A DNA stretch of 64,000 nt from Frigidibacter mobilis (GCF_001620265.1 NZ_CP012661.1:1612001-1676000), one strand, 5' to 3'; numbered from the stretch's first letter, positions 39,701-49,567 are shown. Translations and numbers: made by a program. The notes: generated by a model from the letters alone, not told the origin.

Positions 39701-42700
39701 AGTCCTACACCAAACTCGCGCTCGGCGGTGCCGGTGGGACCGGGGCGGATGGCGGCGACGTGTCTGTGACTCACGAGGGAACGCTTGTCGTTGCCGGTGA
39801 TCGGGCCTATGGCATCTTTGCGCAATCGGTGGGTGGAGGCGGCGGCAACGCTGGCTTCTCGATCTCTGCGCCGGCTGTGATGGTTGCGGATTACGTGACC
39901 TCTACCCTGCTTGGCGCCCGCAGCGGTTCCGAGGGCAAGGCAGGCACCGTCACCGTTACCAGCAAGGGTGACATCATCGTCACCGGAACTGGCAGCAAGG
40001 CGATCTTTGCGCAGTCCGTGAATGGTGGCGGTGGCAATGTCGACACGTTCCTCGATTTTGCCAACGCGGAGATCAGGCAAGTCTCCCCGACGACCATGAC
40101 CGCGCGCGCCGCGCTTCCGGACGACGCCGGGACCGGCATGATCTACGCGGCCACACTTGGCGGGGCGGATCTGCAGGGCTCGGCCGGCGAAGCGGTCGAG
40201 CAGTCGCACGAAGGCGACGTGGCGGTGACGGCTGACCGTTCCGTGGGGCTGATCGTGCAAAGCATCGGCGGCGGCGGCGGCACGCAGGCCCTCGCGCTGG
40301 ACAGCAGCGGAACGACGGGCGATCTGACCGTCACCGGCCATCTGGGCGCGACGAGCACCGACGAGTCCTCCGGCGGCACCGTGATCGCCAAACGGACCGG
40401 GCAGCTTATCACCGGGGGTAATTTTTCCCCAGGGGGCGTTGCGCAGTCCATCGGCGGGGGCGGCGGTCGTTTCTCGATTGCGGCTGGCGACAGTGCCGGC
40501 GCGCAAAGAGCCAGCCTGTCACTCGGCGCGGCGGGCACCTCGCTGGGCAACCACGGCAATTCCGTTACGCTGACCCTTGACGGCGACATCCTGACACTTG
40601 GCAACAATTCCAGCGGCCAGATCGTCCAGTCCATCGGCGGCGGCGGCGGCGAGGTGCAGGTGAGCGGGCTTGACACGGCGCGCGTCACCCTCGGCGCCAG
40701 CGATGGCTCCAGTGGCGACGGCGGCGCGATCTCTGTCGCGAACGCGGGTTACACCCAGACAGAGGGGGCACGCTCGCACGGGTTCCTTCTGCAGTCCATC
40801 GGCGGGGGTGGCGGGCTTGTCACCACCGATCTGGCAAGCGATGCGCTGACGGTCGACCTTTCCAGCGGCAATGCCGGCGACGGCGGCGATGTGACCTTCA
40901 CGAACACCGGCCACATCCTTGCCTTCGGCGACGAGTCCGTGGGCGTGCTGGCGCAATCCATCGGCGGCGGTGGCGGCATGGTCGATGGTGTTTTCCGCGG
41001 CAGCGCGGGCGGCGAAGGGCAGGGCGGCGGCGTCACGCTGGACCTGACCGGTAACATCATGACGCTGGGACAGAACGGGATCGCCGTCTTTGCCCAGTCC
41101 GCCGGAACGGACGGCGGTAACGACATCGCCCTGAACCTGGACGGCGTCATCATCGGCGGCGGCAATGGCGATGAGGATAGTGTGCCCTCGGCCGGAACAG
41201 GACCGGAGACCGCGGCAATCGTTGTCGACGGAGGCAACTCGAACGCGGTGACACTGTCGGCCGGGTCTTTCCTGATGGGGTTGAACAACCGCGTTCTTGC
41301 CGGCGGAATCGGTGATGACCAGGTGCTCTCCTTCGGCGGCGTCGTGGGGAATATCGACCTTGGAACCGGACTCAACGGCTTCACACTCGCGCAGGGCGGC
41401 GAGCTTTATGCGCAGGACGAAATCGCCCTGGGTGACGACGGTCTTCTGAGGATCGAGGGCGACCTCTTCCTCGGCGGTCAGGCTTATCTGGCGGACGGGA
41501 CGCTCGGGATCGAGCGGGTGGCCGGCGACTTCCGCGTCACCAACCTTGTCAGCCAGACGACGATGGTTACGGGCTCTGCAGTCTTCGCAAGCACGGCAAC
41601 CTACACGCCGGACGTCTTCTTTCGGCAAAACGAGGTCTATGGCGGCGAAAGCGATCTGATCGTTGTCTCTGCCGACGCGACGATGGGCGGCACGATCTTC
41701 CCCGTCCTGCGCATGCTGGAACGGACGCGGCCCCTTGTCATCGTCGACGCGGGCGGTGCCACCTTCGATTCCGGTACGACCGTCATCGGCACGCCGGTGC
41801 TTACCTACAGCATCGGGCTCAACGGCCCGACGGGCGATGGCAGCACGATCGACCTGCTGGTAGAGGCCGATTACAAGATGTCGGGGATGAACCGAAATCA
41901 GCGCCTCACGGCGGGACATTTCAACCGGATCCTCGCGGGCCCAGGGTCGGTCGCGATGGGGCCGATGTTCACCTTGCTTGCCACTACCGCAGACGAGGCG
42001 GCCATCATCGATGCCATCGACCGGCTTGGTTCAGAGGATTACGCGGCGACGCAGGTCGATGCACTTCACTCCGCGCTGACCTTCTCCGATTCTGTCATGA
42101 CCTGCGATCATTCCCTCCGCTCTGGCGCCGGGACCTTCGAGAGCGGCTGCTACTGGGTGCGCAGCACTGGCCGCTGGACGGAGCGTGACGAAAGCTTCGA
42201 ATCCCGCGCCTTTGAAACCGAGGCGCGTGGCTTCGGCGGCGGTGTCCGCCTGCCCATCGGTGCGGACCTGCAACTGGGCATCGCGGTGGAGCATGAGAAC
42301 TTCCAGATGACCAGCGGCGACCGCTTCGCCGCCAGTGGTGATCGCCTGGCGGTCGGCGCAGCGTTGATGCGGGAAGTGGGCGCCTGGGACATGTATGGCG
42401 TCCTGAGCACGAGCAGCGCCCGCTATGACTCGACCCGCGGCATCGGCGTGGCGGGTGAACTGGTAGACGGCACGCCCGTGGTGGCGGGAGTGGCTTTCGC
42501 GCACCAGCGCGTCGGCACGACGAACCTTCGCCTAGGGGGCAGCTATCGCCATGACTTCGAGTACAGCGACATCTACCTGAGCCCGGGCGCCGATTTCGAT
42601 GCGACCTACCTGCGCGCCTTGGGGACGTCCGAGACCGGGAGCGACTACGCCCTTGTGCTTCGGGATACCGACCAGTGGTTGCTGTCGCTGACGCCCTCGC

Positions 42701-43002
42701 TGGAGCTGGGGATTGATCGCAAGACCGCATCGGGAGCGCAGATCCGCGCCTTCACCCGGGGCGAGGTCAGCGTTTCCAATAGCGATGCGATCTACGTCAA
42801 CGCGACCTTCCCGGGTGCCAGCGCCTTGGACGGCACGTTCCGGAACTACAGCGAAATCAGTGACCTTACGGGGCGGCTGAAGCTGGGGGTTTCCGTCCAC
42901 AACGCCGAGGAGACGGGGTTCTTCAACCTCGGCTATCAGGTCGAAGTGGGTGAAGGCATCAAGGGCCGCGCCGCGAGCATCGGCTTCGGCATGAAATTCT
43001 GA
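30727..43002 (+). CDS. Giant glycine-rich repeat autotransporter (type Va secretion), 4,091 residues
   Basis: ATG 30727 follows AGGAT. Residues ~8-35 form a signal peptide (TTAVLILFLTWIAPNPGRA). The passenger carries about 47 units, each built around AQS[IV]GGGGGNGG, preceded by a G.I.T.GD.S.G[IV] half and followed by a second Gly-rich half such as VGLGGSGGGG. Units average about 67 residues (DNA 31829-41118) and hold an exact 65-residue register between 33478 and 35428. Two non-repeat inserts occur (about 36640-36870 and 37550-37740). After a repeat-free stalk and a two-Cys linker (CDHSLRSGAGTFESGC) comes an autotransporter beta-barrel of about 285 residues (42110-43002) ending in GFGMKF, a C-terminal Phe barrel signal. 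The product should be displayed on, or released from, the cell surface, probably for adhesion or aggregation; function inferred. The frame is unbroken over 12.3 kb, unlike many neighbours. Confidence 0.95.
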   Translation: MSCEAESKLPKAVTTAVLILFLTWIAPNPGRAADDPPPSGTSPLGATVFNPKTGQSTTVAALIRDPASTPTQGNVAFVQTADGYTFLVKTAGQTFYNADVPPVAFTVVSVTDGVATISAEGNVADVAFGITNAEYAEQLAGEDTETPDTVTPVVQGPDGVVQVSHGSNGSNGRSGALFVPPRSGGDGGAGPTRSETLNTDVNATSRSGWEIGSVGGNGGNGGNSYGSFWSGRNGGDGAVGGTVTATQGATSTIVTQGNAHHGIIAYSRSGKAGNGGSGYAAPGGGYGGRAADGGNVTVNQSGQIETAGNDSHGIFALSVGNNGGQGGAQWGLVGAAGAGGIGGSGATVTINTFAGARIQTKGNFSHGILAQSVGGTGGSAGYSGNLFLSFAGEGDGGGNGGVVSVSNRGAIQTDGQMSRGIMAQSVGGGGGAGGTAAGLVSLALGGAGANGGSGSSVTVVNAATGTIATKGEMSDGIMAQSIGGSGGTGANAYGLVALGGNGSKAGSGAAVFVSNLGRIETEGDRARGIIAQSIGGGGGDGGSSGGMVAVGGSGNGGGAGGAVTIVNDGVILTEGDEAMGVLAQSIGGGGGNGGSAGSVGAFASVAIGGVGGGGGGGGAVNVTLSDTDAANPSLIRTRGDRSTGVFAQSIGGGGGNGGGAVSVGVGAFGAASVAVGGSGGSGGAGGTVTLSGQGDAQVQTEGADATGVMLQSVGGGGGNGGYAISAAVSGGPVSGSFSVAVGGSGGSGGAGGTVLAGSLDGAGALVSPGFSGSVLTTGDRSSGLIFQSVGGGGGNGGLAVAAAGGGSLAFSGSVSVGVGGSGGLGGAGGTVRVRTDADVTTIGNSSTALLAQSVGGGGGNGGGSIAAGVTASGGGAATITAAVGGSGGGAGGGGLVELIAGGEQIKTEGQFSTGVLAQSVGGGGGNGGYSIGAGVAGAGGGAGAISVAVGASAGGGGDGGTLTADIGASVWTRGDDSGAVLIQSVGGGGGNGGFAVAAGIAGAGAGSGAITVGLGGSGGTGGQGGRVGATQGGDVVTEGDRAAGVVAQSIGGGGGNGGFAVSGALAGSGTGSGSIAVGLGGSGDAGGSGGAVTAAIGGDVTTKGTDSVAILAQSVGGGGGNGGFSVTGAMAGAGVGAGAVSVGLGGSGGGGATGGSVSLVSDGDVWTQGDRSSGVVAQSLGGGGGNGGFSVAAGAAGAGTGAGSVNVGLGGSGAGGGNAGTVTATSNGLILTEGDAASGFVAQSIGGGGGNGGFNITASVAGAGTGAGTVAVGLGGSGAGGGNGGSVTAITTGNIETRGTSSVGILAQSIGGGGGNGGFNVAATGAGAGTGAGAVSVGLGGAGAGGGNGGTVDLTVRNNVTTGDAHSAAVVAQSVGGGGGNGGYNVSVAGSGAGTGSGAVGVGIGGSAGTGGNGAGVESDVAGDITTSGDSSAGVLVQSVGGGGGNGGMNVSGALSFAGTGSGAAAIGIGGSGGSGGSGGNVASIYSGTALTFGDSSGGVIAQSLGGGGGNGGINISGAISVGSDFSGAVGLGIGGFGGGGGGAGSADLLLSGVVQTSGNDSIGILTQSLGGGGGNGALNVSGAVSISKGTSGAVGLGVGGFGGGGADAGALASSTISGTVLTLGDRSAGIVTQSIGGGGGNGGTNLTGALNLTRTSGGAAALGLGGFGGDGGNGGRVISTVIATGAGESITTVGANSIGVLAQSVGGGGGSGGLNVSGAISLSGQSGAAVALGLGGFGGAGGDAGATSLSVTGDVNTYSNGSDGVVAQSVGGGGGSGGVNIAGSLALTRPQASSTIFSVSAGVGGFGGGGGAAGAVDLSYSGTVVAVPRTIADGVATLIDTGSASGLVAQSIGGGGGRGGVNVSAGVAISSKPGPTQGNSNSSSYAVLVGVGGFGGTGGDAGNVAVDVAAGSKIYAHGVSSSGILAQSVGGGGGTGGLNVSGGIVSDSSLIVGVGGMGGNAGRAADVSVVAVADIYVSTNPASVVDPSDTSFETKLRSVFGDSVFNDMANSAVDGVEGLVQDKGLKNLFVDLGLFKGEEGPETEGSAGILAQSIGGGGGNGGLNVSGGLALSKDGNTPSVTFGIGGFGGDANTSGNVSVDHTGTIEVAGNWKHGIFAQSVAGGGGNGGLNISGQLNWGSSEGSGGGTDLSIVAGLGGHGGTGADAGDVEVISSGNILTSGYHARGVFAQSIGGGGGTGGINVTAVGAKDSSPIAIGIGGFGASGGDAGDVRILRGTVDLAAGQIVTNGSGSHGIEASSIGGGGGDAGINAVLGFSKTSGTAQPGEASPDRKVPANTGVDASVIPNFNAVLDQLEGKTETGSASGEKKSVNSAVIAVGGSAGNAGQGGEVEVEHYGDAATLGEASYGVFAQSIGGGGGNAAFNMGKIFENSGAKSNKGFGLAIGGGTGNGGTGGDVSVRNTGNIDTAGAGSYGIFAQSVGGGGGNTSFNSIGQSGEGGNIGIVIGRTGGTGGSAGDVYASSDGNVITRGDRAHALFAQSIGNGGGNSGTTSFSLSAPAEGDKAGQDFKLSVGLEGGEGGAAGDVVAVADGLLETGGDDAHAIFAQSVGGGGGTAGSAGGSAGTATSYSLNIGGTGGTGGTSGTVNVASTAEIATAGDRSVGILAQSVGGAGGTGGAVNSGPGALAFAKATVKGSETGTTVSVNIGGSGGEGMTSGDVSVTSENIITTLGSSSHGIQAQSIGGGGGKGGLVENKIVNLRSTIATTATFSLGGSGGSGAVSGAVWVTNLGDIGTQGDRSAGIFAQAIGGGGGDAQYVRNIIAGAAADNSSRSAMLIGGTGGTGAQGGAVTVTNAASARIVTDGTESHGIFAQSIGGGGGNGSDVLSISKGDAASDAKMSQSIQLGLGGAGGTGGAGGTVAVVNEGLVVTRGDRAHGIVAQSVGGGGGNGGYSITGNASLSPGSESDPTLALTIGGSGGDGDAGGDVSVFNSGEIHVSGAESYGVLAQSVGGGGGNGGVAIALSLQDISGQASGKSYTKLALGGAGGTGADGGDVSVTHEGTLVVAGDRAYGIFAQSVGGGGGNAGFSISAPAVMVADYVTSTLLGARSGSEGKAGTVTVTSKGDIIVTGTGSKAIFAQSVNGGGGNVDTFLDFANAEIRQVSPTTMTARAALPDDAGTGMIYAATLGGADLQGSAGEAVEQSHEGDVAVTADRSVGLIVQSIGGGGGTQALALDSSGTTGDLTVTGHLGATSTDESSGGTVIAKRTGQLITGGNFSPGGVAQSIGGGGGRFSIAAGDSAGAQRASLSLGAAGTSLGNHGNSVTLTLDGDILTLGNNSSGQIVQSIGGGGGEVQVSGLDTARVTLGASDGSSGDGGAISVANAGYTQTEGARSHGFLLQSIGGGGGLVTTDLASDALTVDLSSGNAGDGGDVTFTNTGHILAFGDESVGVLAQSIGGGGGMVDGVFRGSAGGEGQGGGVTLDLTGNIMTLGQNGIAVFAQSAGTDGGNDIALNLDGVIIGGGNGDEDSVPSAGTGPETAAIVVDGGNSNAVTLSAGSFLMGLNNRVLAGGIGDDQVLSFGGVVGNIDLGTGLNGFTLAQGGELYAQDEIALGDDGLLRIEGDLFLGGQAYLADGTLGIERVAGDFRVTNLVSQTTMVTGSAVFASTATYTPDVFFRQNEVYGGESDLIVVSADATMGGTIFPVLRMLERTRPLVIVDAGGATFDSGTTVIGTPVLTYSIGLNGPTGDGSTIDLLVEADYKMSGMNRNQRLTAGHFNRILAGPGSVAMGPMFTLLATTADEAAIIDAIDRLGSEDYAATQVDALHSALTFSDSVMTCDHSLRSGAGTFESGCYWVRSTGRWTERDESFESRAFETEARGFGGGVRLPIGADLQLGIAVEHENFQMTSGDRFAASGDRLAVGAALMREVGAWDMYGVLSTSSARYDSTRGIGVAGELVDGTPVVAGVAFAHQRVGTTNLRLGGSYRHDFEYSDIYLSPGADFDATYLRALGTSETGSDYALVLRDTDQWLLSLTPSLELGIDRKTASGAQIRAFTRGEVSVSNSDAIYVNATFPGASALDGTFRNYSEISDLTGRLKLGVSVHNAEETGFFNLGYQVEVGEGIKGRAASIGFGMKF
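31829..41118 (+). repeat. Protein-coding tandem repeat array of the giant autotransporter
   Basis: About 47 degenerate copies counted by eye from the AQS core, from ILAQSVGGTGG to VFAQSAGTDGG. AQS codon positions from 33478 to 35428 fall every 195 bases without exception; outside this block spacing drifts (198-208 and more) and the glycine core decays toward the C-terminus. Confidence 0.9.
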
Positions 43003-43021
43003 ACGGATGGAAGACAATGAA

Positions 43022-43531
43022 ATGCCAGTGATACCGACCACCTTGCGCGCAGCGATCCTGCTTCTCGCCTGCAGCACTGCCGCCCATGCGCAGGAGGCGA
43101 CTGACCAGCCGCAGCCGCCACTTTGGATCATCGCCTGTTCCAACGAGAACAACCCCGAAGAGCTTTTGTGCGAGTTCTCGCAGAGTATTGTCATGACGGC
43201 ACAGAACGGCCAGAGCCAGCGCGTCGCCACCCTGTCCTTCGCACGCATGGCGGGTCAGGCGGATACCCAAGCCTTCCTTGCCCTGCCGCTGGAGGTCGCC
43301 CTGACCGACCAGGTGCAGATCTCGGTGGATGGAAGCGAGCGTGCAACGCTCGCCTGGCAGAGCTGTGATAACTCCAGCTGCTATGCCACGGCCGATGTCG
43401 ATGAGGCGTGGTTGGCCGCGATGCGAAAGGGAGCCGAGATGACGGCGCAGTTCAAGGCGCGCGACCAGCGCGAGGTGAACTTCGGCTTTCAGCTTCGTGA
43501 TTTTCTCCGGACAGAACAGATGTTGCCCTGA
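43022..43531 (+). CDS. IalB-family (invasion-associated locus B) secreted protein
   Basis: 169 residues from ATG 43022, preceded by GGAAG; ATG 43007 is an alternative five codons upstream. A signal peptide (LRAAILLLACSTAAHAQ) leads to the IalB-type domain: WIIACSNENNPEELLCEFSQ near the start, an ALPLEVALTDQVQISVDGSE strand pair and a second Cys pair in WQSCDNSSCYA, with FKARD near the end. The four Cys should form periplasmic disulphides. It follows the autotransporter stop by 4-19 bases, so they are almost surely one operon. IalB proteins are periplasmic/outer-membrane associated; a helper role for the giant passenger is inferred. Confidence 0.88.
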   Translation: MPVIPTTLRAAILLLACSTAAHAQEATDQPQPPLWIIACSNENNPEELLCEFSQSIVMTAQNGQSQRVATLSFARMAGQADTQAFLALPLEVALTDQVQISVDGSERATLAWQSCDNSSCYATADVDEAWLAAMRKGAEMTAQFKARDQREVNFGFQLRDFLRTEQMLP

Positions 43532-43599
43532 CAAGGGCGCGGGGCGGGCGTATGGCGGGCTGCTGGCGAGATTTGTGCCGTTCATCGGCGGCGTGATCG

Positions 43600-44038
43600 C
43601 GTAGACACAGTTCAGTTCCAGGTGACGAGTTCCTCAACTTTCTGAAAAAGGTCGACGCGGCCGTTTCTGAAAAAGGTCGACGCGGCCGTGCCGGAAGGGC
43701 CGGACGTGCATCTGGTGATGGACAACTACGCCACGCACAAGACGCCGAAGATCAAGGCCTGGCTGGCCCGCCGCCCGCACTGGCACATCCACTTTACCCC
43801 CACATCAGCCAGCTGGATCCACCAAGTGGAACGTTGGTTCGCGAAACTGACCCGCAAGCAGCTGCAACGCGGCGTGCATCGCTCCACCGCCGAACTGGAA
43901 GCCGACATCACGGCCTTTATTGAGGCGCACAATGAAAATCCCAAGCCCTACAGATGGGTCAAATCCGCCGATGAAATCCTCGCATCCGTGAAGCGGTTCT
44001 GCCAAAGAACGCAGCAGACCATATGCATCGAAATTTAG
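43600..44038 (+). pseudogene. IS630-family transposase, C-terminal part, broken by a 25-bp tandem duplication
   Basis: From about 43688 the frame encodes VHLVMDNYATHKTPKIKAWL (second Asp of the DDE triad) and PTSASWIHQVERWFAKLTRK (catalytic Glu), ending at 44038. The preceding segment EFLNFLKKVDAAV lies in another frame. Between them a 25-base unit (43639-43663) is repeated at once (43664-43688); removing one copy restores the frame. The N-terminal half of the transposase is missing. Confidence 0.85.
43639..43688. repeat. 25-bp perfect tandem duplication in IS630 remnant
   Basis: Two adjacent identical 25-base copies beginning TTTCTGAAAAAGGTCG and ending GCGGCCG. Confidence 0.92.
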
Positions 44039-44040
44039 AT

Positions 44041-44448
44041 TCAGGTGACTAGCCGCGCCGACTTGGCGAAGGCCATCGCCTTCGCCACGCGATGCAATGT
44101 CCTCTTGCTCCGGACGGGCCTCAAAGGCCCGGCCAGCGCCCGCCCTCCCGGCCCGGCCACGGGCCGGGCGTTCTTCGCGGAAACCTTCCACTGGAAGGTT
44201 TCTGATCGCTCATCACCCCTCGGCGGGCGCTTCTCGCCCGCCAGGTCGGGCGCTGCCCTCATTCGGTTTTGCGTTGCCAGCGGCGCTGGGAGCAAGCGTC
44301 CCGCACGGGCGGGGTCGAGGCAGTGCCTCGCCTGTTCCCGCCCGAACCGAGCGGCCCTGCCGCCCCGCCAGCCGCTCGCCGCGTGGCGCACCACGCAAGA
44401 AGGCCAGCCATCGGCTATCAGCTCGCAAATCGCCCCCCGGAACGACAA
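44041..44448. other. Hairpin-dense non-coding region at the accessory/core boundary
   Basis: About 400 bases without a credible gene but with at least seven perfect short-loop hairpins: 44065-44086, 44116-44130, 44151-44169, 44180-44202, 44222-44242, 44316-44330 and 44381-44396, with stems of 6-10 bases and loops of 3-5. It lies between the IS630 remnant and the aconitase terminator. It may be a structured RNA or a palindromic non-autonomous element; not recognised. Confidence 0.55.
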
Positions 44449-44472
44449 AAGCGGCCCACAAAGGGGCCGCTT
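44449..44472 (-). terminator. Rho-independent terminator of acnA
   Basis: AAGCGGCCC and GGGCCGCTT form a perfect 9-bp stem with a 6-base loop, followed on the minus strand by TTTT. It begins 25 bases beyond the acnA stop. Confidence 0.85.
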
Positions 44473-44496
44473 CCATCCTGTCACAGTGAGACGGGA

Positions 44497-47268
<2,772 letters not shown>

Positions 47269-47739
47269 GGATGGCTCCCTTCGCTGGACGAGGAACGGGG
47301 GTTAAGCTGCGCCCGTCATGCCGCATCGCCGCGTTCGGATCAAGGGGGATGGGGCAGTTTGTATACCACTGTGCACAGAAAAATTCACCGATCTGCAGGG
47401 CTGGCGGCGGCGGCGCGGGGGGCGGGCCCGGAAAGGGGGCTGTCTGCCCCCTCTTGGCGCTTTGCGCCAATTCACCCCCGAGGATATTTGCAACAAGGCA
47501 AAGGGGGGCAGACCCGCTTCCCCCTTTGCCTTGTTGCAAATATCCCGCGGGGGAGTCCGCAGGACGCCAGTCCGCAGGACGGGGGGCGCGAAGCCCCCCT
47601 TGCGCCATCCGCAGCCGGGCAGGGGTGATGCAGGAAGGTCGCGCCCGCCGCGTGCTGAGCCGCCCTCGCAAAACCTTGATTGGCTTTGACGGGCGGCGCT
47701 GGTTACCAAGACAGCAACCAAGGGGACCGGAAAATTCAC
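47269..47739. other. Intergenic region with a large inverted repeat
   Basis: About 470 bases between acnA and the DUF1223 gene. It holds the acnA promoter region on the left and the GATATTTG-type inverted repeat pair at 47475-47553; no gene is seen. Confidence 0.6.
47475..47553. repeat. Inverted pair of the GATATTTG intergenic repeat
   Basis: Left arm 47475-47507 (CCCCCGAGGATATTTGCAAC onwards) and right arm 47520-47553 are near-perfect complements of about 33 bases with a short loop. The arm recurs singly at 50575, 53345 and 62630. Confidence 0.85.
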
Positions 47740-48606
47740 ATGCGTCGGACGTTCAGTGCCGCTTGCAGCTTCTGGCTGTGGCTTGCCTTTGCAGCGGTTG
47801 CCCAGACCGCCGCCGATCCCCCGCATCGCGGCGGGACGACCGGCACTGGGATCGAGAGTTTCTTTCGCAACTTCCCCGATCTGCCCGCCCAGGGCTTCAG
47901 CCTGATGCCGCCGGGGCCGCGCTCTGCCACGCCAGCCCCCGCCGTACAGCCCCCGCCCACCGCCTTCACCGAATACCATCCCGTCGTGGTCGAACTCTAT
48001 ACCTCGCAGGGCTGCTCTTCGTGCCCGCCCGCCGACGGGCTGCTGGCCGAGATCGCCGGGCGCGACGACGTGATCGCCCTGGCGCTGCATGTGGACTACT
48101 GGGATTACATCGGCTGGGCCGACCGCTTCGCCAAGCCCGGCTTCACCAAGCGGCAGAAGGCCTATGCCCGCGCTGCCGGCGAACATGCGATCTACACCCC
48201 GCAGATGATCGTGGGCGGCGCCGAGCATCTGGTGGGCCTGCGGCCTATGGAACTGGTCGGGCTGATCGACCGGTATAATACGACGCCCAGCCAGGTCCGC
48301 CTGTCGCTGGCCCGCGAAGGCGAAGTGCTGCGGGTCCGGCTGGAGGCGCAGCCGCCCCTGCCGCGCGCGGCCGTGGTGCAGCTGGTGCGCTACCGCCCCG
48401 AAGAAACCGTGCGTATCGAGCATGGCGAAAATGCCGGGCGGGTGATCCGCTATTCCAACATCGTCACCGACTGGGCGCCGATTGCCGAATGGGATGGCCG
48501 CCAGCCGCTGAACCTCGACGCCAGCGCGCCGGGCAGCGATGCTGCGGTGGTGATCGTGCAGGAACAGGGGCCAGGCGCGATCCTTGCTGCCGCCCGCCTG
48601 CGCTGA
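47740..48606 (+). CDS. DUF1223 thioredoxin-fold protein, exported
   Basis: 288 residues from ATG 47740. A signal peptide (FSAACSFWLWLAFAAVAQTA) and a Pro-rich linker precede a thioredoxin-like domain with the motif VELYTSQGCSSCPPADGLLA, in which CSSC is the redox pair, and ALHVDYWDYIGWADRFA typical of DUF1223. The C-terminal half is a beta-rich domain. A periplasmic thiol-related role is likely; the partner is unknown. The upstream in-frame extension to 47680 lacks a ribosome site. Confidence 0.9.
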   Translation: MRRTFSAACSFWLWLAFAAVAQTAADPPHRGGTTGTGIESFFRNFPDLPAQGFSLMPPGPRSATPAPAVQPPPTAFTEYHPVVVELYTSQGCSSCPPADGLLAEIAGRDDVIALALHVDYWDYIGWADRFAKPGFTKRQKAYARAAGEHAIYTPQMIVGGAEHLVGLRPMELVGLIDRYNTTPSQVRLSLAREGEVLRVRLEAQPPLPRAAVVQLVRYRPEETVRIEHGENAGRVIRYSNIVTDWAPIAEWDGRQPLNLDASAPGSDAAVVIVQEQGPGAILAAARLR

Positions 48607-48635
48607 GACGACAGCCTGCGCCGAGCCTTAGCGCC

Positions 48636-49558
48636 TTAGCGGGGCTTGCGCGGCAGCTTCTTCCCAGGCCCGTCGCCCGCGCCCTTCCAGCGGTTGTGAA
48701 ACCAGAACCACTGTTCGGGCTGCGCCCGCACCCGCGCCGCCAACCCGTCATTGAGCGCCTGCATCATCGCCACGGGCGACCCATGTGGCACCGGAGCCTC
48801 CAGCTCTACCGTGAAGCCCAGGCCATCCTCGGCCCGCGTCGCGTAAAAGGGCAGCAGCAGCGCACCATAACGCAGCGCCAGATCGGCGCTCGAAGTGGGG
48901 GTGCGTGCCGGCTGGCCCAGGAAATCCAGCACCGGCTCGTTGCGCACATGCTGGTCGAACAGCAGCACCAGCATCCCGCCGGCGCGCAGATGCCGCACGA
49001 AGCCTGCGGTGCCGCGCCGCCCCTGCGCAAAGACCGGCCCGCCAAAGGCCTGCATCGTCTTCACGTAATGGGCATTGAAATAGCTGTTCTTCATCGGCCG
49101 GTAGAGCCCGCCGATCTCATATCCCCGCGCCACCAGCGCCGCGCGTCCGGCCTCGTAATTGCCAAAATGCCCGGTCACCAGGATCACCGGCTGCCCGGCC
49201 GCCCGCGCCGCCTCCAGCGCGGCGACGCCCGGCCCTGCAGCGGCAGCTGCGCCATCCGGGTGGTGAACTCGGTGCCGGAATAGTTCTCGATCAGCGTGCG
49301 CCCCACATTCTCGGCCACCGCGGTGGCAATGCGCCGCCGCTCGGCCAGCGACATATTCGGGAATACATGCGCCAGATTGGCCAGCGCGCGGGCGCGATAC
49401 CCCGCCAGCGGTGCCACCACGCGGCGCATCGCCCAGCCGACCAGCGCCAGCCGCCGCGCGTAGGGCAGGCGCAGCGCCGACCCGATCAGCAGCCGCACGG
49501 CGCGGTCCGACAGCCAGTCGCCCGCCGTCTCGGCCCTGCTCTTGCGTCGCCTTGCCAT
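48636..49558 (-). pseudogene. Lipid A biosynthesis acyltransferase (LpxL/HtrB family), one-base frameshift
   Basis: The N-terminal frame (from ATG 49558) has the family opening ALRLPYARRLALVGWAMRRV, a membrane-associated helix. The C-terminal frame holds the catalytic HX4E motif in VILVTGHFGNYEAGRAALV, then GLYRPMKNSYFNAHYV and LVLLFDQHVRNEP. They join at about 49229-49236 if one G is added to a GGG run, giving ~307 residues. It adds a secondary acyl chain to lipid A at the inner membrane. A consensus error is the likeliest cause of the break. Confidence 0.9.
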
Positions 49559-49567
49559 CGCCTGTTC

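Noticed and set aside
31829..41118. The repeat array considered as a CRISPR array
   Set aside because: The units are protein-coding, unequal at DNA level, about 200 bp long and in frame; there are no short identical repeats with unique spacers and no cas genes.
30910..42504. Many long antisense frames (up to about 586 codons, several Pro-rich) inside the giant autotransporter gene
   Set aside because: They mirror the GGC/GGT-rich coding strand, where stop codons are rare on the other strand; they lack start sites, domains and sensible composition.
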